Shown here one piece after another: positions 35,467 to 45,036 of a stretch of DNA of 64,000 nucleotides (position 1 is its first letter; each line of letters starts with the position of its first letter). The stretch is from Marinobacter mangrovi (GTDB lineage: Bacteria; Pseudomonadota; Gammaproteobacteria; Pseudomonadales; Oleiphilaceae). The DNA lies in assembly GCF_016798325.1 (NCBI RefSeq), contig NZ_JAERVO010000006.1, forward strand, positions 62,001 to 126,000. Reading direction: 5' to 3'. The translations under genes and the position numbers were made by a program. The notes beneath the pieces were generated by a model that saw nothing but the letters and a program-made list of their open reading frames with translations, was not told the origin of the DNA and ran no database searches.

Positions 35467-36081
35467 TTACCAGGCGACGGTATCGTTGGGACCGCGTTTG
35501 ATGATCGGCGTTTCGTTTTCCCAGATGGCCAGGCCGCTCTTGAGGTCGGTCAGGCTGAGCTGGAAGTAGTATTCCACCTGCTGCTCGTCCTCGACCTTAT
35601 GGTTGCGCTGGATGATCTTGCCCGACAGGCTCAGATCCGGCGCTTTCAGGGTGCCTTTCTGCTGCACGCCGGACTGGTCGAACTCGTCGTTGTTGCGCAG
35701 CTCCCGGGCCTGCTGGTTCATCTGGTCCTCGGCACCGTCCACGCCGACCGCCGTGGTGGTCACGACCTTCCCGGATCGCAGCAGGGCCACACGAATTTTC
35801 TTGGTGAGCTGGTCGGTGTCGATGCGCTGCATGGTGTCGTTGGTGATGCGGCTGACCGCCATGATGTACCGCTCACCGGAGGGGTTATCCACGGCGCCAC
35901 TGGACAGCAGATCCTGCACCGCGTTGTCGGCGGCCCGCTCGAAGTCCCGGTAATCCAGGGTCATCGCGACAGGACCATCATCCGCGGCCGGATCCACATA
36001 GCGGGTGTGCGTGGCGCAGGCCGACAACATCAACGAGGCCACGGCGGCCACCATCAGGCTTCTGGTTCCATTCAACATCAT
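35467..36081 (-). CDS. lpoB: Penicillin-binding protein activator LpoB
   Basis: This 204-residue outer-membrane lipoprotein has a signal sequence ending in lipobox LSAC (about residue 22). A short linker leads to the LpoB domain with YRDFERAADNAVQDLLSSGAV, YIMAVSRITNDTMQRIDTDQL, KIRVALLRSGKVV and EYYFQLSLTDLKSGLAIWENE, given here in parts. In E. coli LpoB reaches through the peptidoglycan to stimulate PBP1b. The linker here is short compared with E. coli. It overlaps ycfL by 4 bases and is last in a three-lipoprotein operon. Confidence 0.9.
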   Translation of the reverse strand: MMLNGTRSLMVAAVASLMLSACATHTRYVDPAADDGPVAMTLDYRDFERAADNAVQDLLSSGAVDNPSGERYIMAVSRITNDTMQRIDTDQLTKKIRVALLRSGKVVTTTAVGVDGAEDQMNQQARELRNNDEFDQSGVQQKGTLKAPDLSLSGKIIQRNHKVEDEQQVEYYFQLSLTDLKSGLAIWENETPIIKRGPNDTVAW

Positions 36082-36482
36082 GGTGCTCTGTCCTCACGCA
36101 GGTGCAACTGGTAGCTGACGGCCTTTTCCTGTGGCGCCGTCGCGGTAAAGAAGCGGGTCTGGTCCCGCAGGATGCGGACCGGACGGTAGCCTTCGCCGAC
36201 GCCCGGCACCACCATGCCGTCCTCGTCGAACCAGGTGACCGCCCATTCCATGTTGGTGTCCTGATAGGCCTGGACCGAGAACTGGATGCGCAGCAGACTG
36301 CCACCACTGGGCAGGCTGACCCGCTTATCCAGCAACTCCTGGACCTGGACCGACTGGCGAATCTCCGGGTCCACCTTCAGGTCGTCCCGCTGGACGTATT
36401 CCCGTTTCGGCTGCACCGGGGCGCAGGCCGCCACTAAAAACGACAGGCAGATGATGCCGATCAGGGCTTTCATTCGTGTCAT
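36078..36482 (-). CDS. ycfL: YcfL family lipoprotein
   Basis: The 134-residue product has a signal with lipobox VAAC (Cys at about residue 20). The mature part has the immunoglobulin-like YcfL pattern: VDPEIRQSVQVQELLDKRVS, LLRIQFSVQAYQDTNMEWAVTWFDEDGM (in parts) and TRFFTATAPQEKAVSYQLHLR. In E. coli ycfL also lies directly before lpoB (ycfM). Function is unknown; the linkage suggests a role beside LpoB at the outer membrane. A GGAGG stands 5 bases before the ATG, and it follows the COG3014 gene after 12 bases. Confidence 0.85.
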   Translation of the reverse strand: MTRMKALIGIICLSFLVAACAPVQPKREYVQRDDLKVDPEIRQSVQVQELLDKRVSLPSGGSLLRIQFSVQAYQDTNMEWAVTWFDEDGMVVPGVGEGYRPVRILRDQTRFFTATAPQEKAVSYQLHLREDRAP

Positions 36483-36494
36483 GAGATCCTCCAG

Positions 36495-37967
36495 TCAGGA
36501 TGCACAGGGACGGGCCGGCGTACCGCCGCCGCTCAGTTGCAGGCATTCGCCCGGCCGTTTTCCCTGCAGGTCCAGTAACATTACTGTAGCCGGCGCTTCC
36601 GCGGTAGGCCGTTTCACGTAGATCAGGGTGTAGGGTTGATCCGGGACACTCACCGTTCCCAGATCCCCCCGCAAGGTGTCCGTCAGTTCGACACGTCCGT
36701 CCGCCGGACGTTCCAGCCGGGCGACCTCCCAGTGGTCGGGCATCGCCTGCCAGCCCCGCAGGTCCGCCTGGGTGGTGGCCAGGGTATAGATGATCGACCC
36801 GAGCTGACCTGCGGCACCAAACGACTCCGTAGCCTTGTGCTGGATCAGCCCTTTCACCACCGCCGCCGAGATGGCGCGGGTCAGGACGCTGGGAAACCGC
36901 TCCTGCATTTCAGTACGAATCACTTTGCCCATCTGGGCAAAATCCGCGGTCGTCTGCGCGTTGGCGCTCAGGTGTCCACTGACGGCCGTCCGGTCCCGGT
37001 AGCGTGGCAGCGCGATGCCGGTGAGGATGACCTGCGCATCGCCGTGATAGGAATAGAACAGCGGCACGTCGAACCGGACTTCCTCCAGCACCGGCCCCAG
37101 GCCATTCTCGTAGACCACCCAGACCCGATCCGGCTGGTCTTGCCGAGACAGCTTGCCGGACGCCAGACCTTCGGCCAGTTCGGCATCGGCTTTCACCGTC
37201 GCATTGCCCGGCGCCATATCCGAGACCCGCTGCAAGGACGTCACCGCGCGCTGGACGTCGGAGCCGCCGTTCGCAAGGAAGTAGAGCCCGTAGAGATAGG
37301 TGCTGGCCGGCACGATGTAGTCGGGGTAGACGCTCCAGGCGGAGGGATCGCCGTAGTTGCTCTGGATGACGGAGCGCATGCTGCCGCTGTCGATGCTCCG
37401 CTGGACGGTGCGGGCGTTGGCCGGGTCGTTCTGTAGGGCGCGTTTCTGCTCGGCGATCTCCTCGGAGAAGAAATCCACGGCCCGGCGCGTGCGATCGTCG
37501 GCCCGGTTGAATTCCACGCGGGCGTAGTCGTCGTTGCCCAGGGCCAGGAAGGAGAGCGCCTTGTAGGTGTTCACGAGGATGGCTTCGGACATGAGCGCAC
37601 GGTAGTCGCGGGTCGAATCGTTCACCAGCACCGACATCACGTTTTCCGAGGCTGCCGACGCAAAACCTTCGGCGTCCAGGTACTTCATGCCAGCTTCAGC
37701 CCGGTCGAACGCGTCGATGGATGGCTGGTAGTCTCCCTCAAGCCTGAGCGCTTCGCCGCGATGGAGGTACTGCAACACGTGCTTGCTCTCGGAATCGCTC
37801 TTGTCACTGACCGCCATGACGCTGGCCGCCAACCCGTAGTCGCCGCGGTCGTAGGCGCTGTTGAAGCGGGCCATCTCGTCCCGCTGCTGGAACACAGAGC
37901 AGCCGGACAGCAGGCCGATCAGCGCCAGGGCCGCCAGCAAACGGTGTGATCTCGAGTAAAACGTCAT
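36495..37967 (-). CDS. COG3014 family lipoprotein
   Basis: This 490-residue exported lipoprotein has a signal ending in LLSGCS (Cys at about residue 23). The N-terminal half is helical and TPR-like (FNSAYDRGDYGLAASVMAVS, LQYLHRGEALRLEGDYQPSIDAFDRAEAG, EAILVNTYKALSFLALGNDDYARVEFNRADDR, in parts). The C-terminal half is beta-rich (VWVVYENGLGPVLEEVRFDVPLF) and includes a predicted hydrophobic segment near residues 380-400. COG3014 proteins are uncharacterised. It heads the operon with ycfL and lpoB, so a cell-wall-linked role is likely. It is divergent from ppiC over 166 bases. Confidence 0.8.
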   Translation of the reverse strand: MTFYSRSHRLLAALALIGLLSGCSVFQQRDEMARFNSAYDRGDYGLAASVMAVSDKSDSESKHVLQYLHRGEALRLEGDYQPSIDAFDRAEAGMKYLDAEGFASAASENVMSVLVNDSTRDYRALMSEAILVNTYKALSFLALGNDDYARVEFNRADDRTRRAVDFFSEEIAEQKRALQNDPANARTVQRSIDSGSMRSVIQSNYGDPSAWSVYPDYIVPASTYLYGLYFLANGGSDVQRAVTSLQRVSDMAPGNATVKADAELAEGLASGKLSRQDQPDRVWVVYENGLGPVLEEVRFDVPLFYSYHGDAQVILTGIALPRYRDRTAVSGHLSANAQTTADFAQMGKVIRTEMQERFPSVLTRAISAAVVKGLIQHKATESFGAAGQLGSIIYTLATTQADLRGWQAMPDHWEVARLERPADGRVELTDTLRGDLGTVSVPDQPYTLIYVKRPTAEAPATVMLLDLQGKRPGECLQLSGGGTPARPCAS

Positions 37968-38133
37968 GCTCGGGTGATCCGGGTCCTTCGGCGTTGATTC
38001 CGGGAAATGGGCGATTTATCAGGTTGCTAGACAGCCAATCCACGTTATTGGTTCACAAACCGCTTGCCACTGGCGCCATGGCGCGGCAGCATTCCCGGTT
38101 CAACCAGCAACGATCGAGAAAAGGTACCTCATC

Positions 38134-38412
38134 ATGGCACAAGCAACCGCACGCCACATCCTCGTCGACACCGAAGCCCAGTGCAACGACCTGAAAAAGC
38201 AGATTGAAGACGGCGCCGATTTTGCCGAAATCGCCCGTGCCCACTCCAACTGCCCTTCCGGCCGCAACGGCGGCGACCTGGGCTCCTTCGGCCCGGGCCA
38301 GATGGTACCGGAGTTCGACAAGGCGGTCTTTAACGGTGAAGTGAATACGGTTCAGGGGCCGATCAAGACGCAATTTGGCTATCACCTTTTGGAAGTGACC
38401 AGCCGTACCTGA
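38134..38412 (+). CDS. ppiC: Parvulin-type peptidyl-prolyl isomerase (PpiC)
   Basis: The 92-residue product is a single cytoplasmic rotamase domain of the same size as E. coli PpiC (93). Motifs are ARHILVDTEAQCNDLKKQIE, FAEIARAHSNCPSGRNGGDLGSFG and MVPEFDKAVFNGEVN, then GPIKTQFGYHLLEV, read in parts. The active-site His (ARHIL) and the C-terminal His (GYHLLEV) are present, as is Cys42 (HSNCPS). It accelerates cis-trans isomerisation at prolines. The ATG at 38134 has AAGG upstream. Confidence 0.95.
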   Translation: MAQATARHILVDTEAQCNDLKKQIEDGADFAEIARAHSNCPSGRNGGDLGSFGPGQMVPEFDKAVFNGEVNTVQGPIKTQFGYHLLEVTSRT

Positions 38413-38440
38413 TTCATCGGATTCTCCCCCCTCTCCCCAA

Positions 38441-38519
38441 CCCTCTCCCGCCAGGGGAGAGGGAGGTCATCCCCGAGTTAGGCGCATAAGCTCCCCTCGC
38501 CCCCGCGGGAGAGGGGGAG
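38441..38519. repeat. C/T-rich and G/A-rich hairpin repeat between convergent genes
   Basis: CCCTCTCCC-GCCA-GGGGAGAGGG (38441-38463) is a hairpin, followed by a second inverted pair CTCCCCTC...GAGAGGGGGAG (38491-38519) with GC-rich loop. This CT/GA-rich sequence resembles dispersed intergenic repeats found in many gammaproteobacteria. It lies between the convergent stops of ppiC and the chemoreceptor and may act as a terminator. Confidence 0.55.
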
Positions 38520-38537
38520 TCGACCTGCTCCATATTT

Positions 38538-40295
38538 TCAATACCTGAACTGCGACACTGCTGCCTGCAACTCATCTCCCATTGACGCCAGCCTTTCGGT
38601 CCTTGAGCCCGTATCCGACGCGTGCCCGTTAATCGCTTCAATCTGGCGCGCCAGGTTGGTGAGGTTGCGGTCGATGCTCTGGATGGCGTCGCTCTGTTCG
38701 GCGGTGGCCTGGGCCACCTGCTGGTTCAGGTCCTGCATCTGACCGGCCTTGGATTCGATGTCGGTCAGGCTACTGCGGCAGTGCCGGATGCGGTCGACGG
38801 TGACCCGACTCTCTTCGAGGCTTTCCCGGATCTCCGCCACGGCGCGCTGGGCGTCGGCCTGGAGGTTTTCCACCAGGCTCTGGATTTCCACGGTGGAATC
38901 CCCCGTGCGACTGGCCAGCCCGCGCACTTCGTCGGCCACCACGGCAAAGCCCCGGCCGGATTCGCCCGCGCGAGCGGCTTCGATGGCGGCGTTCAAAGCC
39001 AGCAGATTGGTCTGCTCGGCGATGCCCCGGATCACATCCAGCACGGTGCCGATGGATTCACTGCGCTCGGCCAGTTGATGGATCACGCCGCTGGCCGTGT
39101 CGATGCGGCCGGTCAGCGATTCCATCGCTCGCACGGACTCTTCGGCCGCCGCACCGCCCTGCCGGGTCAGTTCGCTGACCGCTTCGGCCAGGCGCGCCGC
39201 ATCACCGGTGCTGGTCTGAATGCCTTCGGCCGCTGCCGTCATCTGGTTGGTGGCGGTGGCCACCAGGCTGGTTTCCTGCAATTGCTGATCGACCTGAGTA
39301 GCCAGGGCCTGACTGCCCTCGCGTCCCGTCGTCGCGACCTCGCCCAGTTCGGAGGTGGACAGTCCCAACTGGCGGATCAACTCTCTGAAGCGGGCCAACA
39401 TGCCGTCAAAGGCCTGACTGATCACCTGCAACTCGTCATTGCGACGATAATCGAGACTGGCCGTCAGGTCGTTGTGGGTCTGGATATGCTCGATGCGCCG
39501 GCCCAGCGCGCGAATCGGACGCAACACCGAGCGCAGGAAGATGCCGCCGAATAGCACGGCAAAACCCGCCATCGCGACCATCATGCCGAGACTGACCGTG
39601 GTGGCCTGATCGATGTCGCCGCGGATGGCCGCAACCGAATCCGCCACCGCGCCGCTGGCGGCTTCCACGTCATCGCCGGCGCCCAGCACGCCGTCGCCGA
39701 GCGCCTGCTCCTGCTGCCGGTAATCCTCGCGGATGCCATCCAGCTGTTTGGTCAGGGTGACCGCCCGCTCCCGGGCCGCCTCCCCCATCGAGCGACCCAT
39801 CAGCATCATCGACTTCTCGAAGAAGTTGAACATCTTCTCGCCGAGCATGCGGTATTCCTTGAGGGTCTTTTTCATGGACTCGACGGTTTTACCTAGATCC
39901 ACATTGTCCGCCACCAGACCGTCCAGCGCGGCCACAAACGCCTTGTCCGCCGCGTGGGCGTTGTCCAGGGATTCTTGGTCGGCGGTCAGCGCGGCGTGGG
40001 AATACCAGTATTGCAGCGCTTCCAGCTGGCGCTGGGCTTCGTTGACGCCCTGGGCCCGTTGCGCCAGCTCCCGCTGCTGGCGGATCAGCTCACCCTGGTG
40101 GCGAGTGGCTTCCAGTTGGCGGGCAATGCTGGCCTGTTGCCGATCGACACTCTGGCCGATGGTTTCGATACGCTGGATCACCAGACCCGACGCCCCCACC
40201 GCGATGGCGGTCAGCAGCGCAAACAACACGATTACTTTGGTCCGAATGGACAGCGTGCGGCGACCGAACGGCGCTGAAGCGGCAGACAGACGCAT
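38538..40295 (-). CDS. Methyl-accepting chemotaxis protein
   Basis: This 585-residue chemoreceptor has TM1 at about residues 20-40, a 190-residue periplasmic domain predicted to be helical, TM2 at about 233-255, a HAMP domain (about 256-310) and a cytoplasmic signalling rod with the conserved tip [20 protein letters not shown] and [18 protein letters not shown] (about 423-463). The ligand domain resembles no named family that I recognise. It begins 5 bases after the maltose-binding-type gene, whose stop overlaps the AAGGAG ribosome site, so the two are translated together. This suggests that the binding protein presents its ligand to this receptor. Confidence 0.9.
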   Translation of the reverse strand: MRLSAASAPFGRRTLSIRTKVIVLFALLTAIAVGASGLVIQRIETIGQSVDRQQASIARQLEATRHQGELIRQQRELAQRAQGVNEAQRQLEALQYWYSHAALTADQESLDNAHAADKAFVAALDGLVADNVDLGKTVESMKKTLKEYRMLGEKMFNFFEKSMMLMGRSMGEAARERAVTLTKQLDGIREDYRQQEQALGDGVLGAGDDVEAASGAVADSVAAIRGDIDQATTVSLGMMVAMAGFAVLFGGIFLRSVLRPIRALGRRIEHIQTHNDLTASLDYRRNDELQVISQAFDGMLARFRELIRQLGLSTSELGEVATTGREGSQALATQVDQQLQETSLVATATNQMTAAAEGIQTSTGDAARLAEAVSELTRQGGAAAEESVRAMESLTGRIDTASGVIHQLAERSESIGTVLDVIRGIAEQTNLLALNAAIEAARAGESGRGFAVVADEVRGLASRTGDSTVEIQSLVENLQADAQRAVAEIRESLEESRVTVDRIRHCRSSLTDIESKAGQMQDLNQQVAQATAEQSDAIQSIDRNLTNLARQIEAINGHASDTGSRTERLASMGDELQAAVSQFRY

Positions 40296-40300
40296 GACGA

Positions 40301-41560
40301 TTACTCCTTCTCGTGACCACGAGCAGATGACTGAACCAGATAGTGGCGACGGTTCCAGCCGCGCATCGAATCCAGGCGTCGCAGCAGGTCACCGGCGTGG
40401 TTAAGGGTGGGACGAACCGGCTTCTCGCCGGCCATCATGTCCGCAAAGCGGCGCGTGAGCAGGTCCCAGAAACGTTTCATTTCCGGCACGTTGGGCATCA
40501 TTTCGCCGGTACTGGCCGACTCGAAGGTGTGGCGGATGAACGGATCCTGAGCCAGGGTCTGCTCCATCGCCAGGTGCGTAACGGCACCCAGGGGCTTGTC
40601 GTCATTGACGGCTGTCAGCCCGTCGATGGTGAGCAGGTAATTCTCGATGAATCGCTGGGCGAGTTCCGCGTTCGGCGACGCGGCACTGATGCCGGCGGCC
40701 AGCACGCCCACGAAGGGCTGGCCCGGATGCTTGGCATCGATACCCGGCACATCGGCGATACCAATGTCGATGCCGGCCTCGCGCAGCTCGCTCCAGGCCC
40801 ACGGACCGTTGATGATCATGGCGGTATCGCCGGCCTTGAAGCCCGTCATCATGCGGCCATAGTCGTCGTCCTCCCGGATGACGCCCTGACGCAGCAGCGC
40901 CCGGATCTTGTCGACCGCCGCGATGGCGCCCGGCTGGTCCACGCCCACCTTGGCCAAGTCGTAGTTGCCGTCGGTCTTGCCAAAGCTGAAGCCGCCGGCA
41001 CCGGCGATGATCGGCCAGGAAAAATAGACGTTCTTGTAATCCCAGGCGATCGCCCGCTTACCCTTCTTACGCAGCGTGCTATCCAGCGCGGCCACGTCAT
41101 CCAGGGTACGGGGCGGCTGGCTGACCAGCGCCTTGTTGTAGATGAGACTGACCACCTCCGTCGCGATCGGGTAGCCGTAGACCTTGCTGCCCACGGTCAC
41201 GGCATGCCAGGAAAACGGCGCCAGGGCGTCCTTCACGGACGCAGACGGTTTGACCGCCTCCAGCAGGCCTTCGTTGATCCAGGACCCGAACCGGTCGTGC
41301 GGCCAGATGATGATATCCGGCGCCTCGCGGGTGTAGCCGGCGTGATCGAACTTGCTGGTCAGGTCTTCCGGGGTCTCAACGACAACGGGAACGCCGGTAT
41401 CGGCCTCGAACCGCCGGCCCACCTCAGCCAACCCGTTGAAGCCCTTGTCGTTGTTGATCCAGATGTGCAGCGTGCCGCGCTCCACGGCCCATGCAGGCTC
41501 GGTGAGCACGCTGAAGAGAATAAGCAGAACACAGGTAAAACGGATGCTTGCGATACGCAT
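40301..41560 (-). CDS. Maltose-binding-protein-like periplasmic solute receptor (MalE family)
   Basis: This 419-residue protein has a signal peptide ending in WAV (about residue 26). [32 protein letters not shown] and [26 protein letters not shown] (in parts) closely follow E. coli MalE, and [29 protein letters not shown] matches its C-lobe. A C-terminal extension of about 25 residues after LLRRLDSM is absent from MalE. No malF, malG or malK gene is adjacent; the only partner is the chemoreceptor gene 5 bases downstream. Sugar or other polyol ligands are likely, and a sensory role more likely than transport. I took the ATG at 41560 (GTGGAG upstream) as start, because the upstream-extended reading lacks a signal sequence. 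Confidence 0.85.
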   Translation of the reverse strand: MRIASIRFTCVLLILFSVLTEPAWAVERGTLHIWINNDKGFNGLAEVGRRFEADTGVPVVVETPEDLTSKFDHAGYTREAPDIIIWPHDRFGSWINEGLLEAVKPSASVKDALAPFSWHAVTVGSKVYGYPIATEVVSLIYNKALVSQPPRTLDDVAALDSTLRKKGKRAIAWDYKNVYFSWPIIAGAGGFSFGKTDGNYDLAKVGVDQPGAIAAVDKIRALLRQGVIREDDDYGRMMTGFKAGDTAMIINGPWAWSELREAGIDIGIADVPGIDAKHPGQPFVGVLAAGISAASPNAELAQRFIENYLLTIDGLTAVNDDKPLGAVTHLAMEQTLAQDPFIRHTFESASTGEMMPNVPEMKRFWDLLTRRFADMMAGEKPVRPTLNHAGDLLRRLDSMRGWNRRHYLVQSSARGHEKE

Positions 41561-41887
41561 GGTCGACTCCACCGATAGCCGGCGATCCAGATGCGCGAAC
41601 GCGGAACGGCTCAAGTGGAGGTCTTGCACCATCCCCGGCACAACGGTCGCCGTGGTGTGGCGGGCAGGCCCGGACACACCGGTCTTGTTATTGTCATGGG
41701 AGCGCAAAGCCAGGCGTTATCGTCCCGGAGTGCGCCAGGGAGTCAGTGTATGGGGCGACACACAAGACCCGCGTCATTCCGGGAGGACAAAAGTGGGGGG
41801 TAGGTTACCGGCGTAGAGTCTCGTCGCCGGGGCGCAACCCCGGATCATCACCAGTAACGCCGCAATGACCCAGGACTGGAGGAAGTC
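41561..41887. other. 327-base interval without a gene
   Basis: I see no gene here. It holds the upstream region of the MalE-like gene on the minus strand and the 3' side of the small envelope protein gene. No strong hairpin or clear promoter was found. Confidence 0.5.
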
Positions 41888-42364
41888 CTATTCGGGCTGC
41901 CAGAGGAATTGCAGGCCCAGTTCGGACTGACCGTCACCGTCGACATCCTGCTCAACCGAGCCGGCGCTGATGGACCGTTGATTGTGGAGGTTCGAGTAGA
42001 TCTGACGAAAATAAAGGCCAAACTGAAGCGTTTTCAACTGTGGATCCAGAGGCGCCAGGGATTGCAGGTAACCCGCTTCGACACCGAGAGCCGAACTGAG
42101 CGTTGCATCGTCGACATCGTGATCGGCCATGTGTGAGGCGCCCACCCGCGGCCCGATGTAGACACCGCCGCTGGTATTCCGTTCCCGCCAGACCAGATCG
42201 GCACCGGACTGCTGCGGCAAATAAAGAGTGTGACTGCGTGACCCGGTGAATTCGCTGAGCGTGTAGTCCGTATTCACTTGCGTCCGCATTTGGACCTGAT
42301 CGCCAGCAGCCTGGACGAAGGGCGCGACCAGGCAACCCAGTAATGGCCAAATCATCCGCTTCAC
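41888..42364 (-). CDS. Small exported protein, probably beta-rich (unknown function)
   Basis: The 158-residue product starts MKRMIWPLLGCLVAPFVQAA, a classic cleavable signal peptide, and ends in the aromatic, beta-strand-like ELGLQFLWQPE. The central part (GGVYIGPRVGASHMADHDVD, ALGVEAGYLQSL, LQFGLYFRQIYSNL) alternates polar and hydrophobic residues like a short outer-membrane beta-barrel, but there are too few strands to be sure. I do not recognise the family. A GTG start with AGGAG about 10 bases upstream is likely. It follows the dehydrogenase gene after 204 bases. Confidence 0.65.
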   Translation of the reverse strand: MKRMIWPLLGCLVAPFVQAAGDQVQMRTQVNTDYTLSEFTGSRSHTLYLPQQSGADLVWRERNTSGGVYIGPRVGASHMADHDVDDATLSSALGVEAGYLQSLAPLDPQLKTLQFGLYFRQIYSNLHNQRSISAGSVEQDVDGDGQSELGLQFLWQPE

Positions 42365-42568
42365 ACGCGTTTCTCCTGTGGTGGTCCGTCAGCACCGAAG
42401 GCCTGACCGCATCATTCAACGGGCAGCGTAACAAATCCGGAATGAAAGAATGACCCGTCTTGGATTCCGTTACGATACTGTCCTGTGTTGCCAAGTCTAG
42501 CGTTTGAATGCAAATTTTGCGCAAAAATCACCCAGGGGGGCTGTAACAGGGTCGCCTCCCGATCCGTT

Positions 42569-43531
42569 TCACACCACCCAGCGGGACTGGGTGCCGTTGC
42601 TGATCCCTTCCAGGTTCTGCGCCGTCAGCTGCACCATCCGCTGCCGGGCTTCCTTGCTGGCCCAGGCGCAGTGCGGCGTGACGATCAGGTTGGGAATATC
42701 CGGTGACAGCAACACGTTGCCATTGGCGGGCGGCTCTTCGGTGAGCACGTCAAAACCGGCCCCACCGATGCGGCCCTTGCGCAGGGCATCCGCCAGCGCC
42801 TTTTCGTCGACCAGGCCGCCGCGGCTGGTGTTGATCAGCAAGGCGTGCTTCTGCATTTTCGACAGGGCATCGGCGTCGATCAGGTTGCGCGTGTCGTCTG
42901 TCAGCAGACAATGCAGCGACAGGACGTCCACCCGTGGCAGCAGCTCTTCCAGAGGCATGCGCGGCATGCCATCCACTTCGCCGGCCTCCTGCCCCGGCCG
43001 GGCGGCCAGCAGGATATTCATGCCAAAAGCCTTGGCCAGCTCGGCCAGGCCCTGGCCCAGATCGCCGTAGCCAACGATGCCCAGCGTCTTGCCCTCCAGC
43101 TCCATGATGGGGTGGTCCATCAGGCAGAACTGGCGGCTTTGCTCCCAACATCCGGCACCTACGTCCTGGTGGTAGTCGATCAGCCGGGTGGCCAGGGCCA
43201 GGATCAGGGTCATGGTGTGCTGGGCGACGGACGCGCGACCGTAGCGGATGGCATTCACCACTTTGATGCCGCGCGCTTTGGCCGCCTCCAGGTCGATGTT
43301 GTTGGTGCCGGTGGCCGTCACCACGATGTGGCGGATGTCCGGGTGGGCTTCAAAATGGGTTTCGCCCAGCACCACCTTGTTGGTGATCACGGTATCGAAA
43401 CCGGCGATCCGCTCTTCGACCTGGTCCGGTGCGGTCTGCTCGTATTGGACCAGCTCGTCGACGGCCTCGCGGATCGGAGCGAGATCGACATCATGACCCA
43501 GGGTGGCGGCATCGAGGAAAACGGCTTTCAT
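42569..43531 (-). CDS. D-2-hydroxyacid dehydrogenase (glycerate dehydrogenase-like)
   Basis: The 320-residue NAD-dependent enzyme belongs to the D-isomer-specific 2-hydroxyacid family. The cofactor-binding loop is GIVGYGDLGQGLAELAKAFG (about residues 150-169), and the catalytic Arg (NTSRGGLVDEKALADAL), Glu (GFDVLTEEPP) and His (PHCAWASKEARQRM) are all visible. It would reduce hydroxypyruvate or glyoxylate or oxidise the matching D-hydroxyacid; the exact substrate cannot be told. It is divergent from tpm. The start is an ATG at 43531 with a modest ribosome site. Confidence 0.9.
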   Translation of the reverse strand: MKAVFLDAATLGHDVDLAPIREAVDELVQYEQTAPDQVEERIAGFDTVITNKVVLGETHFEAHPDIRHIVVTATGTNNIDLEAAKARGIKVVNAIRYGRASVAQHTMTLILALATRLIDYHQDVGAGCWEQSRQFCLMDHPIMELEGKTLGIVGYGDLGQGLAELAKAFGMNILLAARPGQEAGEVDGMPRMPLEELLPRVDVLSLHCLLTDDTRNLIDADALSKMQKHALLINTSRGGLVDEKALADALRKGRIGGAGFDVLTEEPPANGNVLLSPDIPNLIVTPHCAWASKEARQRMVQLTAQNLEGISNGTQSRWVV

Positions 43532-43743
43532 AAGCAGGTGTCCTTGGCGGCAAATGTCAGTGTTGCCAACAGATTACACGCTCGCCAGGCCGGCTTCACG
43601 TCCTCCATCATGACAAAGACGACAGACGAGTCCGTGACAGGAACGTATGACCATGCTGTTGATCTGTATGTTCAGGTACCCACTGACACCGGACGCCATC
43701 CCGGTCCATACTGTTTGGCAAATAACAGGCAGGAGGTTCGCCG

Positions 43744-44406
43744 ATGGAGCACGAATTCTGGCACGCCCGCTGGAAAAACCAGGAAATCGGTTTCCACGAG
43801 GGAACGGTCAACCGTTATCTTCACGAGCACTGGCCCGAGATGGCCCACCACGGTAACGAGACGGTTCTCGTGCCCCTGTGCGGCAAGTCGAAAGATTTGT
43901 GGTGGCTGCACGACCGGGGCCATCCGGTGATGGGTATCGAACTCAGCGCCATCGCCTGCAAGGACTTCTTCGAGGAGGCCGAAGCCAAGGCGCGGGTGCT
44001 ACCCGGCCAGCCCTTCACCCGGTACATCCACGACGATGAGCTGGAACTCTGGTGCGGCGACTTTTTTCAGCTGGTGCCCGACGATGTCCGCCATGTGCGT
44101 CTGGTCTATGACCGGGCGGCGCTGATCGCCCTGCCGCCCGAGATGCGCCGGGATTACGCCGATCACCTGGAAGCCATCCTGCCGGATCAGGCGGCCATCC
44201 TGCTGATTACTCTGGATTACGATCCGGGCGAGATGAAAGGCCCGCCGTTCAACGTGAGTAACGACGAGGTGCATGCCCTGTTCGGCGATGAATTCGAGAT
44301 CGACCGCATACTGACCAACCCGCTGGAAAAGGACCATCCCTTCGCCAAACGCAAAGGCCTGAACAACGGCTCTGAAAGCGTGTTTCGTCTGCGCCGCAAG
44401 AACTGA
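43744..44406 (+). CDS. tpm: Thiopurine S-methyltransferase
   Basis: This 220-residue S-adenosylmethionine-dependent methyltransferase has the TPMT signature start EFWHARWKNQEIGFHEG, the SAM-binding VLVPLCGKSKDLWWLHDRGH (read in parts) and GIELSAIA, then VYDRAALIALPPEMRRDYADH and YDPGEMKGPPFNVS. In bacteria Tpm methylates selenite, tellurite and some thiols and gives tellurite resistance. A strong GGAGG precedes the ATG. Confidence 0.95.
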   Translation: MEHEFWHARWKNQEIGFHEGTVNRYLHEHWPEMAHHGNETVLVPLCGKSKDLWWLHDRGHPVMGIELSAIACKDFFEEAEAKARVLPGQPFTRYIHDDELELWCGDFFQLVPDDVRHVRLVYDRAALIALPPEMRRDYADHLEAILPDQAAILLITLDYDPGEMKGPPFNVSNDEVHALFGDEFEIDRILTNPLEKDHPFAKRKGLNNGSESVFRLRRKN

Positions 44407-44409
44407 ACG

Positions 44410-44436
44410 GCAGGCCGGATTCACGCTCCGGCCTGC
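44410..44436. terminator. Hairpin between convergent tpm and unknown gene
   Basis: GCAGGCCGGA and TCCGGCCTGC form a perfect 10-base stem with a 7-base loop, directly after the tpm stop and before the end of the minus-strand gene. No U run. Confidence 0.65.
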
Positions 44437-44472
44437 ATTCACTGCACGTGTTGATGAACGGTTGGAGCCGGA

Positions 44473-44880
44473 TCAGACGTGGCTCAAGACCTGAGCCAGC
44501 GTGACCGCGGGATAGGCATTGGGGTCATTGGGATCCTCACTCAACCAGACGTCGGTGGGCCACTCGGGAATCGCGCAGATGACCTCATAATCGCCGGAAT
44601 CCCCTTTACCCAGCACATAAAACGCCGAGGGCAGCCAGGCGTCCCCCTCATTGGGCGGCTCGGTACTCAGGTTGATATCGGCCGGTGTGATCTCACTGAT
44701 GGTTTTGGTGCCGGAAGCCGGCATGGTAATGACTTGTGTCGAGCCCTGCGATCCGGGCAGAGATACCTCAGAGGCCGCCACCTGCGGAATCAGGACCTCC
44801 ACGAACATATTGGACCCGGCATTGGCGACGGTGGACGTCGAGGCGACAACCAGAATGGATGTAACGGGAACATCGGACAT
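44473..44880 (-). CDS. Hypothetical acidic protein
   Basis: The 135-residue product is acidic, has no signal peptide and no transmembrane segment. The start VPVTSILVVASTSTVANAGSNMFVEV and later FYVLGKGDSGDYEVICAIPEWPTDVWLSEDP suggest a small beta-sandwich, somewhat like PLAT-type domains, but I cannot place it in a family. A strong AAGGAG fixes the ATG at 44880; the reading 39 bases further upstream lacks support. The N-terminus is unusually rich in Val, Ser and Thr. It stands between tpm and a regulator gene, alone on its transcript as far as I can see. Confidence 0.6.
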   Translation of the reverse strand: MSDVPVTSILVVASTSTVANAGSNMFVEVLIPQVAASEVSLPGSQGSTQVITMPASGTKTISEITPADINLSTEPPNEGDAWLPSAFYVLGKGDSGDYEVICAIPEWPTDVWLSEDPNDPNAYPAVTLAQVLSHV

Positions 44881-45036
44881 GGCAACCACTCCTTTTCCGT
44901 GGAGGATGTACGGTGACATGGTGACAGTATTGGTGCGACTGCAGGCAACTTCCCCTCTGCCTGTTCAGGAAGATTAGGCCGCCGCTGTCGTCAGCACAAC
45001 CCCATTCAAACATCCAAATCGCTGCGCCCTTGGCAG

